Shown here: positions 1 through 6,347 of the stretch, one piece after another | Layout of the letters: each line of letters starts with the position of its first letter | Numbering within the stretch: position 1 is the stretch's first letter | Origin: an uncultured Syntrophomonadaceae bacterium | GTDB lineage: Bacteria; Bacillota; Syntrophomonadia; Syntrophomonadales; Syntrophomonadaceae | DNA length: 19,463 nt | Direction: 5' to 3' | NCBI GenBank assembly: GCA_944391275.1 | Contig: CALXSZ010000025.1 | Coordinates: 1-19,463 of the forward strand | Position numbers and translations under genes: made by a program | Notes under the pieces: generated by a model | Database searches by the model: none | What the model saw: the letters and a program-made list of their open reading frames with translations, nothing else | Told to the model about the DNA's origin: nothing

Positions 1-1134
1 CGTAATATCCGCCGGAGCCCCAACTTTTAGCGTTCCTGCTTTTAGCCCCAAAATTTTAGCTGGAGAAACGGTAAAAAGTTCCACCAGCCGATCCAACGGC
101 AAGATTCCAGTATGTACCAGTCCGTCCAACAATAGGGGAACCGCCGTTTCCAATCCGGATATTCCAAAGGTCGCGCGTGCAAATTCACATTCTTTGCTTT
201 CCATATGATGCGGCGCATGATCCGTTGCAATGCAATCAATCGTCCCATCCATAAGAGCCTCGCGTAGAGCCTGTCGATCGGTTTCGCTGCCTAAAGGCGG
301 ATTGACTTTATAGCGGGTATCGTAACCCACCATATTCTTATCCGTAAACATCAAATGATGGGGCGTAACTTCGCAAGTAACCGGAACCCCTCTTCTCTTA
401 GCCTCCCGGATCATTTCCGCTGTTTTCGCAGAAGAAATGTGGCATACATGCAAATGGGCCCCGGTCAATTCCGCTAAAATCAAATCCCGCGCCACCATAA
501 TTTCCTCCGCCGCTGAGGGAATGCCTTTTAACCCCAGACAAGTGGAATAATACCCCTCATGCATTTGCCCTCCTTGAGACAAACTCTTATCTTCCTCATG
601 CGCCAGCAACGGTATATGAAACATTTTGGCATAATCCAGCGCATGCCGCATCAGCGCAGCGTCATAGACCGGATTCCCATCATCCGAAAAAGCCACGCAT
701 CCGGCCTGGCTCATTTCTCCAATCTCGGCCAGTTCCTTGCCGGCTTCTCCTTTACTGATCGCGCCAATGGGATACACCCGTACCATCCCACTCTTTTGCG
801 CTTGTTGCAAAATATGAGAAACAATGGAAGGCTCGTCCACAACCGGCTGCGTATTCGGCATGCAACAGACTGCTGTAAACCCGCCAGCCGCCGCCGCCCG
901 GGTTCCGGTTGCAATATCTTCTTTATATTCAAAACCGGGTTCTCGTAAATGCACATGCATATCGATAAACCCTGGACACACAATTTTTCCCGCTGCATCA
1001 ATTATCTCAGCATCCGGGGCGTCAATCGTTTCATCCATCTGAATAATCCGCCCATTTTCAAGCAAAATGTCCTGAATTTGATCCATCCCTTGAGCCGGAT
1101 CAATTACCCTTCCATGTTTAATGCAGCGTTTCAT
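1..1134 (-). CDS. pyrC: Dihydroorotase PyrC (3' end outside window)
   Basis: Cytoplasmic zinc amidohydrolase that cyclises N-carbamoyl-L-aspartate to dihydroorotate, step 3 of de novo UMP synthesis. The frame is open for 378 codons from ATG at 1134 to the window edge; the family is about 425-430 residues, so about 50 C-terminal residues are missing. Visible landmarks: the metal-binding HVH at residues 60-62, SDDG at 150-153, His179, HVCH ending at His232, and TDHAPHH at 304-310 with the catalytic Asp305. All are in the places expected for the Bacillus-type (class I) enzyme. GGGAGG lies 8 bases before the ATG. The gene overlaps the end of pyrB by 17 bases, so translational coupling is likely. 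It is the third gene of the pyrR-pyrB-pyrC unit and should be controlled by the PyrR attenuator upstream of pyrR. Nothing looks damaged. Confidence 0.97.
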   Translation of the reverse strand, partial: MKRCIKHGRVIDPAQGMDQIQDILLENGRIIQMDETIDAPDAEIIDAAGKIVCPGFIDMHVHLREPGFEYKEDIATGTRAAAAGGFTAVCCMPNTQPVVDEPSIVSHILQQAQKSGMVRVYPIGAISKGEAGKELAEIGEMSQAGCVAFSDDGNPVYDAALMRHALDYAKMFHIPLLAHEEDKSLSQGGQMHEGYYSTCLGLKGIPSAAEEIMVARDLILAELTGAHLHVCHISSAKTAEMIREAKRRGVPVTCEVTPHHLMFTDKNMVGYDTRYKVNPPLGSETDRQALREALMDGTIDCIATDHAPHHMESKECEFARATFGISGLETAVPLLLDGLVHTGILPLDRLVELFTVSPAKILGLKAGTLKVGAPADIT

Positions 1135-2062
1135 TTTCCATCCCTCCCAACATCAGATATAACACCGCCATGCGTACAGCCACTCCGTTGGTCACTTGTT
1201 CGGTAATAACGGAATATGGGCCGTCCGCAACGGAAGAAGCCATTTCGATCCCACGATTGATTGGGCCGGGATGCATCACCATGACGTCGGGAGCCGCTCG
1301 TTTTAAGCGTTCCGGCGTTAAAATATATAGGCTCGAATACTCGTCCAGAGAAGGGACCAAGCCGCCGCTTTGCCGTTCTAACTGCATCCGCAACATGTTG
1401 ACTACATCCACGCCTTCTAAAGCTTCATCGAGATCGTGGTAAACCTGAACCCCCATTTTTTCAATTTCAGCAGGAATCAGTGTGGATGGACCAACTACAC
1501 GAATTTCGCAATCAAATTTCGATAAACCAAAAATGTCGGAACGCGCCACGCGACTATTTAAAATATCGCCGACGATCAGCACTTTTAAGCCGTCTAACGT
1601 TCCCTTTTTTTCTCGGATCGTCAATAAATCCAAGAGTCCCTGGGTGGGATGCTCATGCGCCCCATCCCCTGCATTGATCAAACGCATTTTTTCCATGCAT
1701 TGACTCGCAAAGACCGGTGCGCCGCTCATTTCGTGGCGCATAACCAAGATATCAAATCCCATCGCTTCAATATTTTTCACCGTATCTTTTAGAGTCTCTC
1801 CCTTTTGGACACTGCTACTGGCAACATTCAAGTTCACCACGTCGGCCCCTAAATATTTTCCGGCCACTTCAAAAGACGTGCGCGTACGGGTACTATTTTC
1901 AAAAAAAACGGTGGTTATCGCCTTCCCTCGAAGACTGGGTACTTTTTTTATGTCCCGCTGCAAAATATCCCGCATAGGAAGCGCGGTATCCAAGATGGTT
2001 TCAATCTCCTTTCGACTCAGATTCTCCAGTCCTATTAAATGCCGCTGATGAAATCCGCTCAT
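1118..2062 (-). CDS. pyrB: Aspartate carbamoyltransferase catalytic chain PyrB
   Basis: Condenses carbamoyl phosphate with L-aspartate to give N-carbamoyl-L-aspartate, the committed step of pyrimidine synthesis. With the chosen start the protein is 314 residues, normal for the family. The carbamoyl-phosphate loop STRTRTSFE lies at about residues 57-65, HPTQ at 138-141 and HPGPINRG at 264-271, so the active site is complete. No regulatory chain gene (pyrI) is present, which fits the unregulated trimeric Bacillus-type enzyme, with control by PyrR instead. I place the start at ATG 2062 because GGAG lies 8 bases before it. A GTG at 2071, overlapping the pyrR stop, would add three residues but has no ribosome binding site. 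The gene overlaps pyrC by 17 bases. Confidence 0.97.
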   Translation of the reverse strand: MSGFHQRHLIGLENLSRKEIETILDTALPMRDILQRDIKKVPSLRGKAITTVFFENSTRTRTSFEVAGKYLGADVVNLNVASSSVQKGETLKDTVKNIEAMGFDILVMRHEMSGAPVFASQCMEKMRLINAGDGAHEHPTQGLLDLLTIREKKGTLDGLKVLIVGDILNSRVARSDIFGLSKFDCEIRVVGPSTLIPAEIEKMGVQVYHDLDEALEGVDVVNMLRMQLERQSGGLVPSLDEYSSLYILTPERLKRAAPDVMVMHPGPINRGIEMASSVADGPYSVITEQVTNGVAVRMAVLYLMLGGMENETLH

Positions 2063-2067
2063 CCTTT

Positions 2068-2628
2068 TCACTCCATTCTGTGCGTTTGTTGGGATCTTAA
2101 AAGAACCGTCTCAGACCCCTGATCCACTTCTTCAAGCAATACGCATACGTCTTCTTGGCGTGAAGTAGGGATATTTTTCCCTACAAAGTCCGCTCGAATC
2201 GGCAGTTCCCGATGTCCCCGGTCAATTAAGACCGCTAATTGAATCTGTTGCGGCCGCCCTAGATCCATTAACGCGTCCATCGCTGCGCGTATCGTTCTCC
2301 CCGTAAAAGCCACGTCATCTACAAGCACAATGCGTAATCCGTCGATGGAGAAAGGGATCTGTGTCCGGCGAACCACAGGGGAAAACCCAATACGGCTCAA
2401 ATCATCCCGATAGAAAGTTACATCCAACCTTCCAACTGGCACTTTCACCCTTTCAATATCAAAAATCATTTGGGCTAGACGTTCGGCCAAGGGCACTCCT
2501 CGTCTATGGATACCGACCAACGCCAATTCTCTAACTCCCTGGTTACGCTCGACAATCTCATGAGCCATACGGGTTAACGCGCGTTTGATGGCTTCCTGGT
2601 CAAGCAACACTTTTTCGTTTTCATGCAC
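2068..2628 (-). CDS. pyrR: Bifunctional pyr operon attenuator / uracil phosphoribosyltransferase PyrR
   Basis: RNA-binding regulator of the pyr genes: with UMP bound it stabilises an anti-antiterminator hairpin in pyr leader RNA and causes early termination. It also has weak uracil phosphoribosyltransferase activity. The protein has 186 residues, usual for PyrR. The PRPP-binding motif VLVDDVAFTGRT lies at residues 101-112. The PyrR-typical stretch RGHRELPIRADFVGKN lies at about 137-152, followed by IPTS. The start is GTG at 2628, with AGGAGG ten bases upstream; no in-frame ATG fits. The stop overlaps the possible GTG of pyrB. The leader immediately upstream carries the cognate PyrR recognition sequence, so the gene is probably autoregulated. 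Confidence 0.97.
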   Translation of the reverse strand: MHENEKVLLDQEAIKRALTRMAHEIVERNQGVRELALVGIHRRGVPLAERLAQMIFDIERVKVPVGRLDVTFYRDDLSRIGFSPVVRRTQIPFSIDGLRIVLVDDVAFTGRTIRAAMDALMDLGRPQQIQLAVLIDRGHRELPIRADFVGKNIPTSRQEDVCVLLEEVDQGSETVLLRSQQTHRME

Positions 2629-2644
2629 GGTTCGTCAACCTCCT

Positions 2645-2684
2645 GAAAAAAGAAAATACCGATCCCCGCCAAAGCAGAGACCGG
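2645..2684 (-). terminator. Rho-independent attenuator terminator before pyrR
   Basis: An 11-bp stem, CCGGTCTCTGC with GCGGGGATCGG on the minus strand and allowing G-T pairs, has a four-base loop (2670-2673) and is followed by TATTTTCTTTTTT. It ends 17 bases before the pyrR start codon and forms the off-state of the PyrR attenuator. Confidence 0.88.
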
Positions 2685-2754
2685 CATTGAAGTCATCTAG
2701 TCATCCTGTATCTCAAAAATCCTTGCCAGCCTCACAGGACTAACTTAAAGGGAT
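2645..2754 (-). promoter_or_regulatory. PyrR-dependent transcription attenuator in the pyrR leader
   Basis: Three competing helices can be read in the minus-strand RNA. (1) An anti-antiterminator at 2754-2719 displays AGUCCUGUGAGGCU (2741-2728), an exact match to the PyrR loop consensus ARUCCNGNGAGGYU, closed by AUCC/GGAU. (2) An antiterminator pairs GAGGCUGGCA (2733-2724) with UGCCGGUCUC (2686-2677), 10 pairs including two G-U. (3) A terminator has an 11-bp stem, 2684-2674 with 2669-2659, followed by a U-rich tract to about 2645. Helix 2 uses bases of both 1 and 3, so they exclude each other. The family logic is known: PyrR plus UMP favours helix 1 and termination. Confidence 0.93.
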
Positions 2755-2770
2755 AAAAGATTGTTACAGA

Positions 2771-2796
2771 TTTCATCGTTTCATATCGTTTCATAT
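2771..2796 (-). repeat. 10-bp tandem repeat in the pyr leader
   Basis: On the plus strand CGTTTCATAT occurs twice head to tail (2777-2786 and 2787-2796), preceded by a partial TTTCAT copy (2771-2776). It lies in the transcribed leader just downstream of the predicted start and before the PyrR hairpin. No role is evident. Confidence 0.7.
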
Positions 2797-2806
2797 TGTT
2801 TGTATC

Positions 2807-2835
2807 ATCATAAACCTTTTACAGGCATTTGTCAA
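2807..2835 (-). promoter_or_regulatory. Sigma-A-type promoter of pyrR-pyrB-pyrC
   Basis: TTGACA (2835-2830) and TATGAT (2812-2807) are separated by 17 bases. Start of transcription is predicted near 2800, giving a leader of about 170 bases that includes the attenuator. The promoter lies after the uraA stop, so the biosynthetic operon has its own start, separate from uraA. Confidence 0.85.
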
Positions 2836-2916
2836 ACGAAAAAGTTTTCTCAGCAAACGAGCATCTGTACGTAAAACTGGCAAACAAACGCCTTCTGTCG
2901 CTCCTATTGCAACCGT

Positions 2917-4206
2917 TTATTCGCTTTTTTGCGTTGTTCCTCCCTCGCTATCGTTGGTTAAATGTAGGCGTTTTAAGATATAGAAACATAAACTTAAAAC
3001 CACGGCCACCACTGCCGCCAACGTCATCCCCGTCAGCGTCACACTGCCAAATTGGAGAGAAATTCCGGATAGCCCCGCGACAAAAACCACCGATGTTAAG
3101 GCCAAATTTTCCGGTTTAGCGTAATCGACCCGCTTATCAACCAATAAGCGCAATCCAGCAGTCCCGATCGTTCCATACAGCAAGAAAGTCGTCCCTCCAA
3201 TCACCGGGCCAGGAATCGTAGCAATTAAAGCGGAAAGAGGTCCAATAAACGCCATCAAAATCGAGATCAGCGCCGCGCCGCGAAGGATTTGGACGCTATA
3301 AACGCCCGTCATGGCCATTACCCCAATATTTTCTCCGTAAGTTGTCGTAGGCACGGAACCAACGGCCCCGGAAATGACCGTTGATAAATTATCCCCTAAC
3401 AATGTTCGATGTAATCCCGGATCTTTTATCAAATCGCGTTGAATGATCCCGCCGGTTACCAATTGATGCCCGACATGTTCCGCTGTGACAACGAGCAAAA
3501 CCGGCAACATAACCAGAATCGACTGCATGTCGAATTTCGCTAAAGAAAACGCTGGAAGCGTAAAGAAAGAGGCGTCTTTTACTGGAGTAAAATCAACCAA
3601 TCCGGCGAAAAGAGCAGCCACATACCCGACGATAATGGCGATCAAAATGGGAATAACGCTGAAAAATTTTCGGAATACAACCGAACCGAAAACCGCAATG
3701 GCCAAGGTAATAAAAAATACTGCCATCTCCGCACTGGTAGCTGATCCATCCAATAGCCCAACGCCCGTGGAACCGCCCGAAACCGGATTGGAAGCCAGTT
3801 CTAACCCAATGAGCGCTACAACGGGCCCCATCGCTGCCGGCGGTAGGATGACGTCCAGCCACCGGGTTCCGCACTTATAAACAATCCAAGCCAACAAACA
3901 TCCCACAATCCCAACCGCAATAAATCCACCCTGTGCATACTCGTAACCCTTTGTTGAAATAATTACGCCAGCCGGCGCCAAAAAAGCAAAGCTGGAACCT
4001 AAATAAGCAGGCGATCTCCCTTTGGTTAGAAGGGAAAAGAGCAAAGTCCCAATTCCATTCATCAACAAAACAATTCCCGCATCAATCCCAAAGATAATGG
4101 GAACTAAAATGGACGCTCCAAACATGGCAAAAACATGTTGAATGCTCAAGGGTAAAGCCATCTGAATCGGCAGTTTTTCTTCCACCTGGATGATTCTTTT
4201 ACTCAT
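2917..4206 (-). CDS. uraA: Uracil permease, NCS2/UraA family
   Basis: Membrane uracil:proton symporter that brings uracil in for salvage by Upp. The 429 residues match the family, with many hydrophobic segments expected to form the 14-helix UraA fold. Signatures: VTAEHVGH at 240-247, whose Glu243 corresponds to the substrate-binding Glu241 of E. coli UraA; GSVPTTTYGENIGVMAMTG at 283-301, with a second key Glu at 292; and IGGTTFLLYGTIGTAGLRLL at 336-355. GAGGAGGAG precedes the ATG at 4206. The gene is divergent from upp and lies upstream of, but is transcribed separately from, pyrR-pyrB-pyrC. In Bacillus subtilis the equivalent pyrP sits inside the operon, between pyrR and pyrB. I see no PyrR recognition sequence in the uraA leader. 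A xanthine/uric acid permease is the alternative within NCS2, but the motifs favour uracil. Confidence 0.95.
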   Translation of the reverse strand: MSKRIIQVEEKLPIQMALPLSIQHVFAMFGASILVPIIFGIDAGIVLLMNGIGTLLFSLLTKGRSPAYLGSSFAFLAPAGVIISTKGYEYAQGGFIAVGIVGCLLAWIVYKCGTRWLDVILPPAAMGPVVALIGLELASNPVSGGSTGVGLLDGSATSAEMAVFFITLAIAVFGSVVFRKFFSVIPILIAIIVGYVAALFAGLVDFTPVKDASFFTLPAFSLAKFDMQSILVMLPVLLVVTAEHVGHQLVTGGIIQRDLIKDPGLHRTLLGDNLSTVISGAVGSVPTTTYGENIGVMAMTGVYSVQILRGAALISILMAFIGPLSALIATIPGPVIGGTTFLLYGTIGTAGLRLLVDKRVDYAKPENLALTSVVFVAGLSGISLQFGSVTLTGMTLAAVVAVVLSLCFYILKRLHLTNDSEGGTTQKSE

Positions 4207-4233
4207 TTTTCTCCTCCTCTATGTATGACAAAC

Positions 4234-4302
4234 TCATTTTGAGTATCCAAAAGGCTTTTTCATGCCATAAAAAATGCGCGTTGTCCGCGCTTTCTTTTTC
4301 AT
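4234..4302 (-). other. Possible 22-codon leader ORF and folded leader of uraA
   Basis: The minus-strand leader contains ATG 4302 to TGA 4234, encoding MKKKARTTRIFYGMKKPFGY-SK. A weak AAAGG lies 9 bases before its ATG. It ends 27 bases before the uraA ATG. Overlapping it are a hairpin GCGCG-GACAA-CGCGC (4290-4276) followed by six T on the minus strand (4274-4269), which looks terminator-like, and a 10-bp perfect complement (4308-4317 with 4249-4258) that encloses it. This could be a translation- or ligand-sensing attenuator, or chance. I recognise no named riboswitch. Neither translation nor folding can be shown from sequence alone. Confidence 0.4.
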
Positions 4303-4333
4303 TTTTCAAAGCCTTTTCTCAATATTCTTCAAA

Positions 4334-4362
4334 ATTATACACATTGTTTCTATGAAATGCAA
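4334..4362 (-). promoter_or_regulatory. Sigma-A-type promoter of uraA
   Basis: TTGCAT (4362-4357) and TATAAT (4339-4334) are 17 bases apart. The predicted start near 4327 gives a leader of about 120 bases that contains the hairpins described for uraA. Confidence 0.82.
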
Positions 4363-4413
4363 GAAATTTTTTACAATTTTCCCTTCTTTCTCGGCCAATT
4401 TTTCAATCGGCAA

Positions 4414-4442
4414 TTGAAATGGTAAAAGAAAAAAGATACAAT
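4414..4442 (+). promoter_or_regulatory. Sigma-A-type promoter of upp
   Basis: TTGAAA (4414-4419) and TACAAT (4437-4442) are 17 bases apart. The predicted start near 4449 leaves a leader of about 40 bases. Because the -10 box overlaps the upstream in-frame ATG at 4441, that ATG cannot be used from this promoter, which supports the upp start at 4489. Confidence 0.8.
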
Positions 4443-4488
4443 GAAAATAAGGATGGAAATGCGTGAAAGAAAGGGAGTTTTTGTTTTT

Positions 4489-5118
4489 ATGGGACAACTT
4501 CACATTATGGATCACCCGTTAATTCAACATAAACTGACGATTATGCGGGATAAAAACACGGGTTCAAAAGACTTCAGAGAGCTTTTGGAGGAAATTTCTT
4601 TGTTGGTGGGATATGAAATCACACGGGATTTTCCGCTTGACGACGTAGAAATTGAAACCCCGCTGGTAAAAATGACGGCGAAAAGAATTTCTGGAAAAAA
4701 AGTAGCGATTGTACCGATTCTGCGGGCTGGTTTAGGAATGGTCTCCGGTTTGATCACCCTCCTTCCGGTTGCCCGAGTGGGTCATATCGGCTTATATCGC
4801 AACGAGGAAACCCATGAACCGATCGCGTATTATTTCAAGATGCCGCAGGATATTCAGCAACGTTTTGTGATTATTACCGATCCCATGTTAGCGACAGGCG
4901 GAAGCGCATCCGCTGCGATTGCCATGTTAAAGGAACATGGATGCTCCAATATCCGTTTGATGTGTCTGGTTGCAGCGCCCGAGGGGGTACAGCGCTTGCA
5001 AAAAGATCATCCCGACGTAGACATTTATACCTGCGCTTTGGATGAAAAATTAAATGAGAACGCTTACATTTTACCCGGATTAGGCGACGCGGGCGATCGC
5101 ATTTTTGGAACAAAATAA
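4489..5118 (+). CDS. upp: Uracil phosphoribosyltransferase Upp
   Basis: Converts uracil plus PRPP to UMP, the salvage route paired with uracil uptake. From ATG 4489 the protein is 209 residues, the usual length for Upp. The start MGQ..MDHPLIQHKL is family-typical, whereas the in-frame ATGs at 4441, 4453 and 4459 would add 10-16 residues unlike the family. AAGGGAG lies 11 bases upstream. The PRPP loop ITDPMLATGGSAS lies at 129-141, and the uracil-binding C-terminus LPGLGDAGDRIFGT at 195-208. The gene is divergent from uraA, so uptake and conversion genes share one intergenic control region. A strong terminator follows immediately, so it is probably monocistronic. Confidence 0.98.
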   Translation: MGQLHIMDHPLIQHKLTIMRDKNTGSKDFRELLEEISLLVGYEITRDFPLDDVEIETPLVKMTAKRISGKKVAIVPILRAGLGMVSGLITLLPVARVGHIGLYRNEETHEPIAYYFKMPQDIQQRFVIITDPMLATGGSASAAIAMLKEHGCSNIRLMCLVAAPEGVQRLQKDHPDVDIYTCALDEKLNENAYILPGLGDAGDRIFGTK

Positions 5119-5120
5119 CA

Positions 5121-5154
5121 AAAAAGGCTGTGTAATTTTACACAGCCTTTTCTT
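5121..5154 (+). terminator. Rho-independent terminator after upp
   Basis: AAGGCTGTGTA (5124-5134) pairs perfectly with TACACAGCCTT (5139-5149) around a four-base loop and is followed by TTTTCTT. An A-run precedes the stem, but the minus-strand T-run it gives has no gene nearby that needs it, so use for upp is most likely. Confidence 0.9.
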
Positions 5155-5357
5155 CGTATTCATCCAAACTTGTTTATCCAAACTCGTTTTCTTTTATCCG
5201 TTCTTCTTTTCGCTGTTTGGTCGCTTAAACATTGCCTTATGTTAAAATTTTCACCCATACTTTGATTTATTTATGCGTAAACGCGTCCGACAATATCTCA
5301 CTACCGAGTAATCAAGGATTTCTTGTTCTAATTTTTATTGCTCTCGCCTCTCCTAAT
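5155..5357. other. Intergenic spacer with a short direct repeat
   Basis: No gene is seen. ATCCAAACTTGTTT (5162-5175) is followed directly by ATCCAAACTCGTTT (5176-5189), a 14-base tandem repeat with one mismatch. No terminator for the minus-strand DMT transporter gene is obvious here. Confidence 0.5.
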
Positions 5358-6200
5358 TTATTCGCGCGCCGAAAGTAAAATCCCGCCAAAAATACACGCT
5401 GCTCCTACGTATCCGGTTAAAGTTAAGGTTTCATTTAAAAATATGGCCGCTAGAATTGCCGTAAAAACCGGTTCTAAAGTAAAAATAAAGCCCACTCTTT
5501 CCGGCGAAGTATATGCTTGAGCCCAGGTCTGCCCGATAAAACCAAATGCACTGCATAGAAGCCCTAAAGCTATAATGATCATCCATTGTCGGGTCCCTTG
5601 AGGCCACGTCGGCTGTTCGTAAACCCAGGATAAGGCCAGAGCGAATATGGCCGTCCATCCCAACTGATAAACCCCCAAAGAAAGCGCCGGCATTCTTTCC
5701 ACACACCAACGCGTCAACAAGATGTGAAGAGCATAAAAGAACGAACACAAAATGCAAAGAAACGAACCAACTTCCAAATGAATGCTTTTTTCGCCACTTA
5801 AAAACCAAATTCCGACGACCGTGATCATCATCCCTATACTATTCCTTGCAGAAGGAAGTTGACGTTTCCAGCACATATGTAATAAAGGAACAAATACCAC
5901 CGCAATTCCACCTAAAAAAGCGGCCTCTGAAACGCCTGTCGTAAGCATACCAATGAGCAGCGTTGAAAAGACCGCCGTCAAGAGAAGCCCTAATAATCCG
6001 CTCCACAAAAAAACCGGGAAATTTACCGAGCAAACTTTTTTGAAAAAAACGATCAAAGCGACAAGAAATGCCAGACCAAAACGCAGAGCAATTAAATTGA
6101 AAGGAGGAATATTTTCTAAAGTATCTTTCATTAAAAGATAGGACATTCCCCACGCCAATGTGACGCCGACCAAGAGGATTTCCGCTTTCTTCCGATTCAA
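5358..6200 (-). CDS. DMT-superfamily (EamA) transporter
   Basis: Inner-membrane transporter of the drug/metabolite superfamily; substrates in the family include amino acids, metabolites and drugs, and none can be assigned here. The 280 residues form two EamA halves, about 8-134 and 148-277, each with about five hydrophobic segments. The C-terminal half has the typical stretch SPERVGFIFTLEPVFTAILA at about 233-252, then a conserved FLNE. The only reasonable start is TTG 6200, with GAAGGTG about five bases before it; no in-frame ATG lies upstream. A seven-codon frame (ATG 6220, MKKKVLV) ends in a TGA overlapping this TTG, so coupling by reinitiation is possible. The gene lies after the terminator of the phosphate cotransporter and is probably a single-gene unit. 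Confidence 0.9.
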   Translation of the reverse strand: MNRKKAEILLVGVTLAWGMSYLLMKDTLENIPPFNLIALRFGLAFLVALIVFFKKVCSVNFPVFLWSGLLGLLLTAVFSTLLIGMLTTGVSEAAFLGGIAVVFVPLLHMCWKRQLPSARNSIGMMITVVGIWFLSGEKSIHLEVGSFLCILCSFFYALHILLTRWCVERMPALSLGVYQLGWTAIFALALSWVYEQPTWPQGTRQWMIIIALGLLCSAFGFIGQTWAQAYTSPERVGFIFTLEPVFTAILAAIFLNETLTLTGYVGAACIFGGILLSARE

Positions 6201-6263
6201 ACAAGCACCTTCTTCTTCATTTTTTCTTATTATGCCCCAAAAAACGTTTACTTAATTATTTCG

Positions 6264-6299
6264 AAAAAAATATGTCTGAAAACATTCTTTTCAGACATA
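6264..6299 (-). terminator. Rho-independent terminator of the Na+/phosphate cotransporter gene
   Basis: A perfect 12-bp stem, TATGTCTGAAAA (6271-6282) with TTTTCAGACATA (6288-6299), has a five-base loop. On the minus strand it is followed by seven T (6270-6264). It lies 48 bases after the cotransporter stop codon and before the DMT transporter gene. Confidence 0.92.
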
Positions 6300-6347
6300 A
6301 AGAAAAACAATTTATTTTTAGGTTTTTGGTTTTTTCTTGAACGTCTC

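Noticed and set aside
4441..4488. N-terminal extension of upp from upstream ATGs
   Set aside because: The first ATG overlaps the -10 box of the predicted promoter, and the family length of 209 residues is met from 4489.
5358..6204. Overlapping antisense and other-frame open frames across the transporter and other genes
   Set aside because: They are shadows of well-supported coding frames, with no start signals or recognisable motifs.
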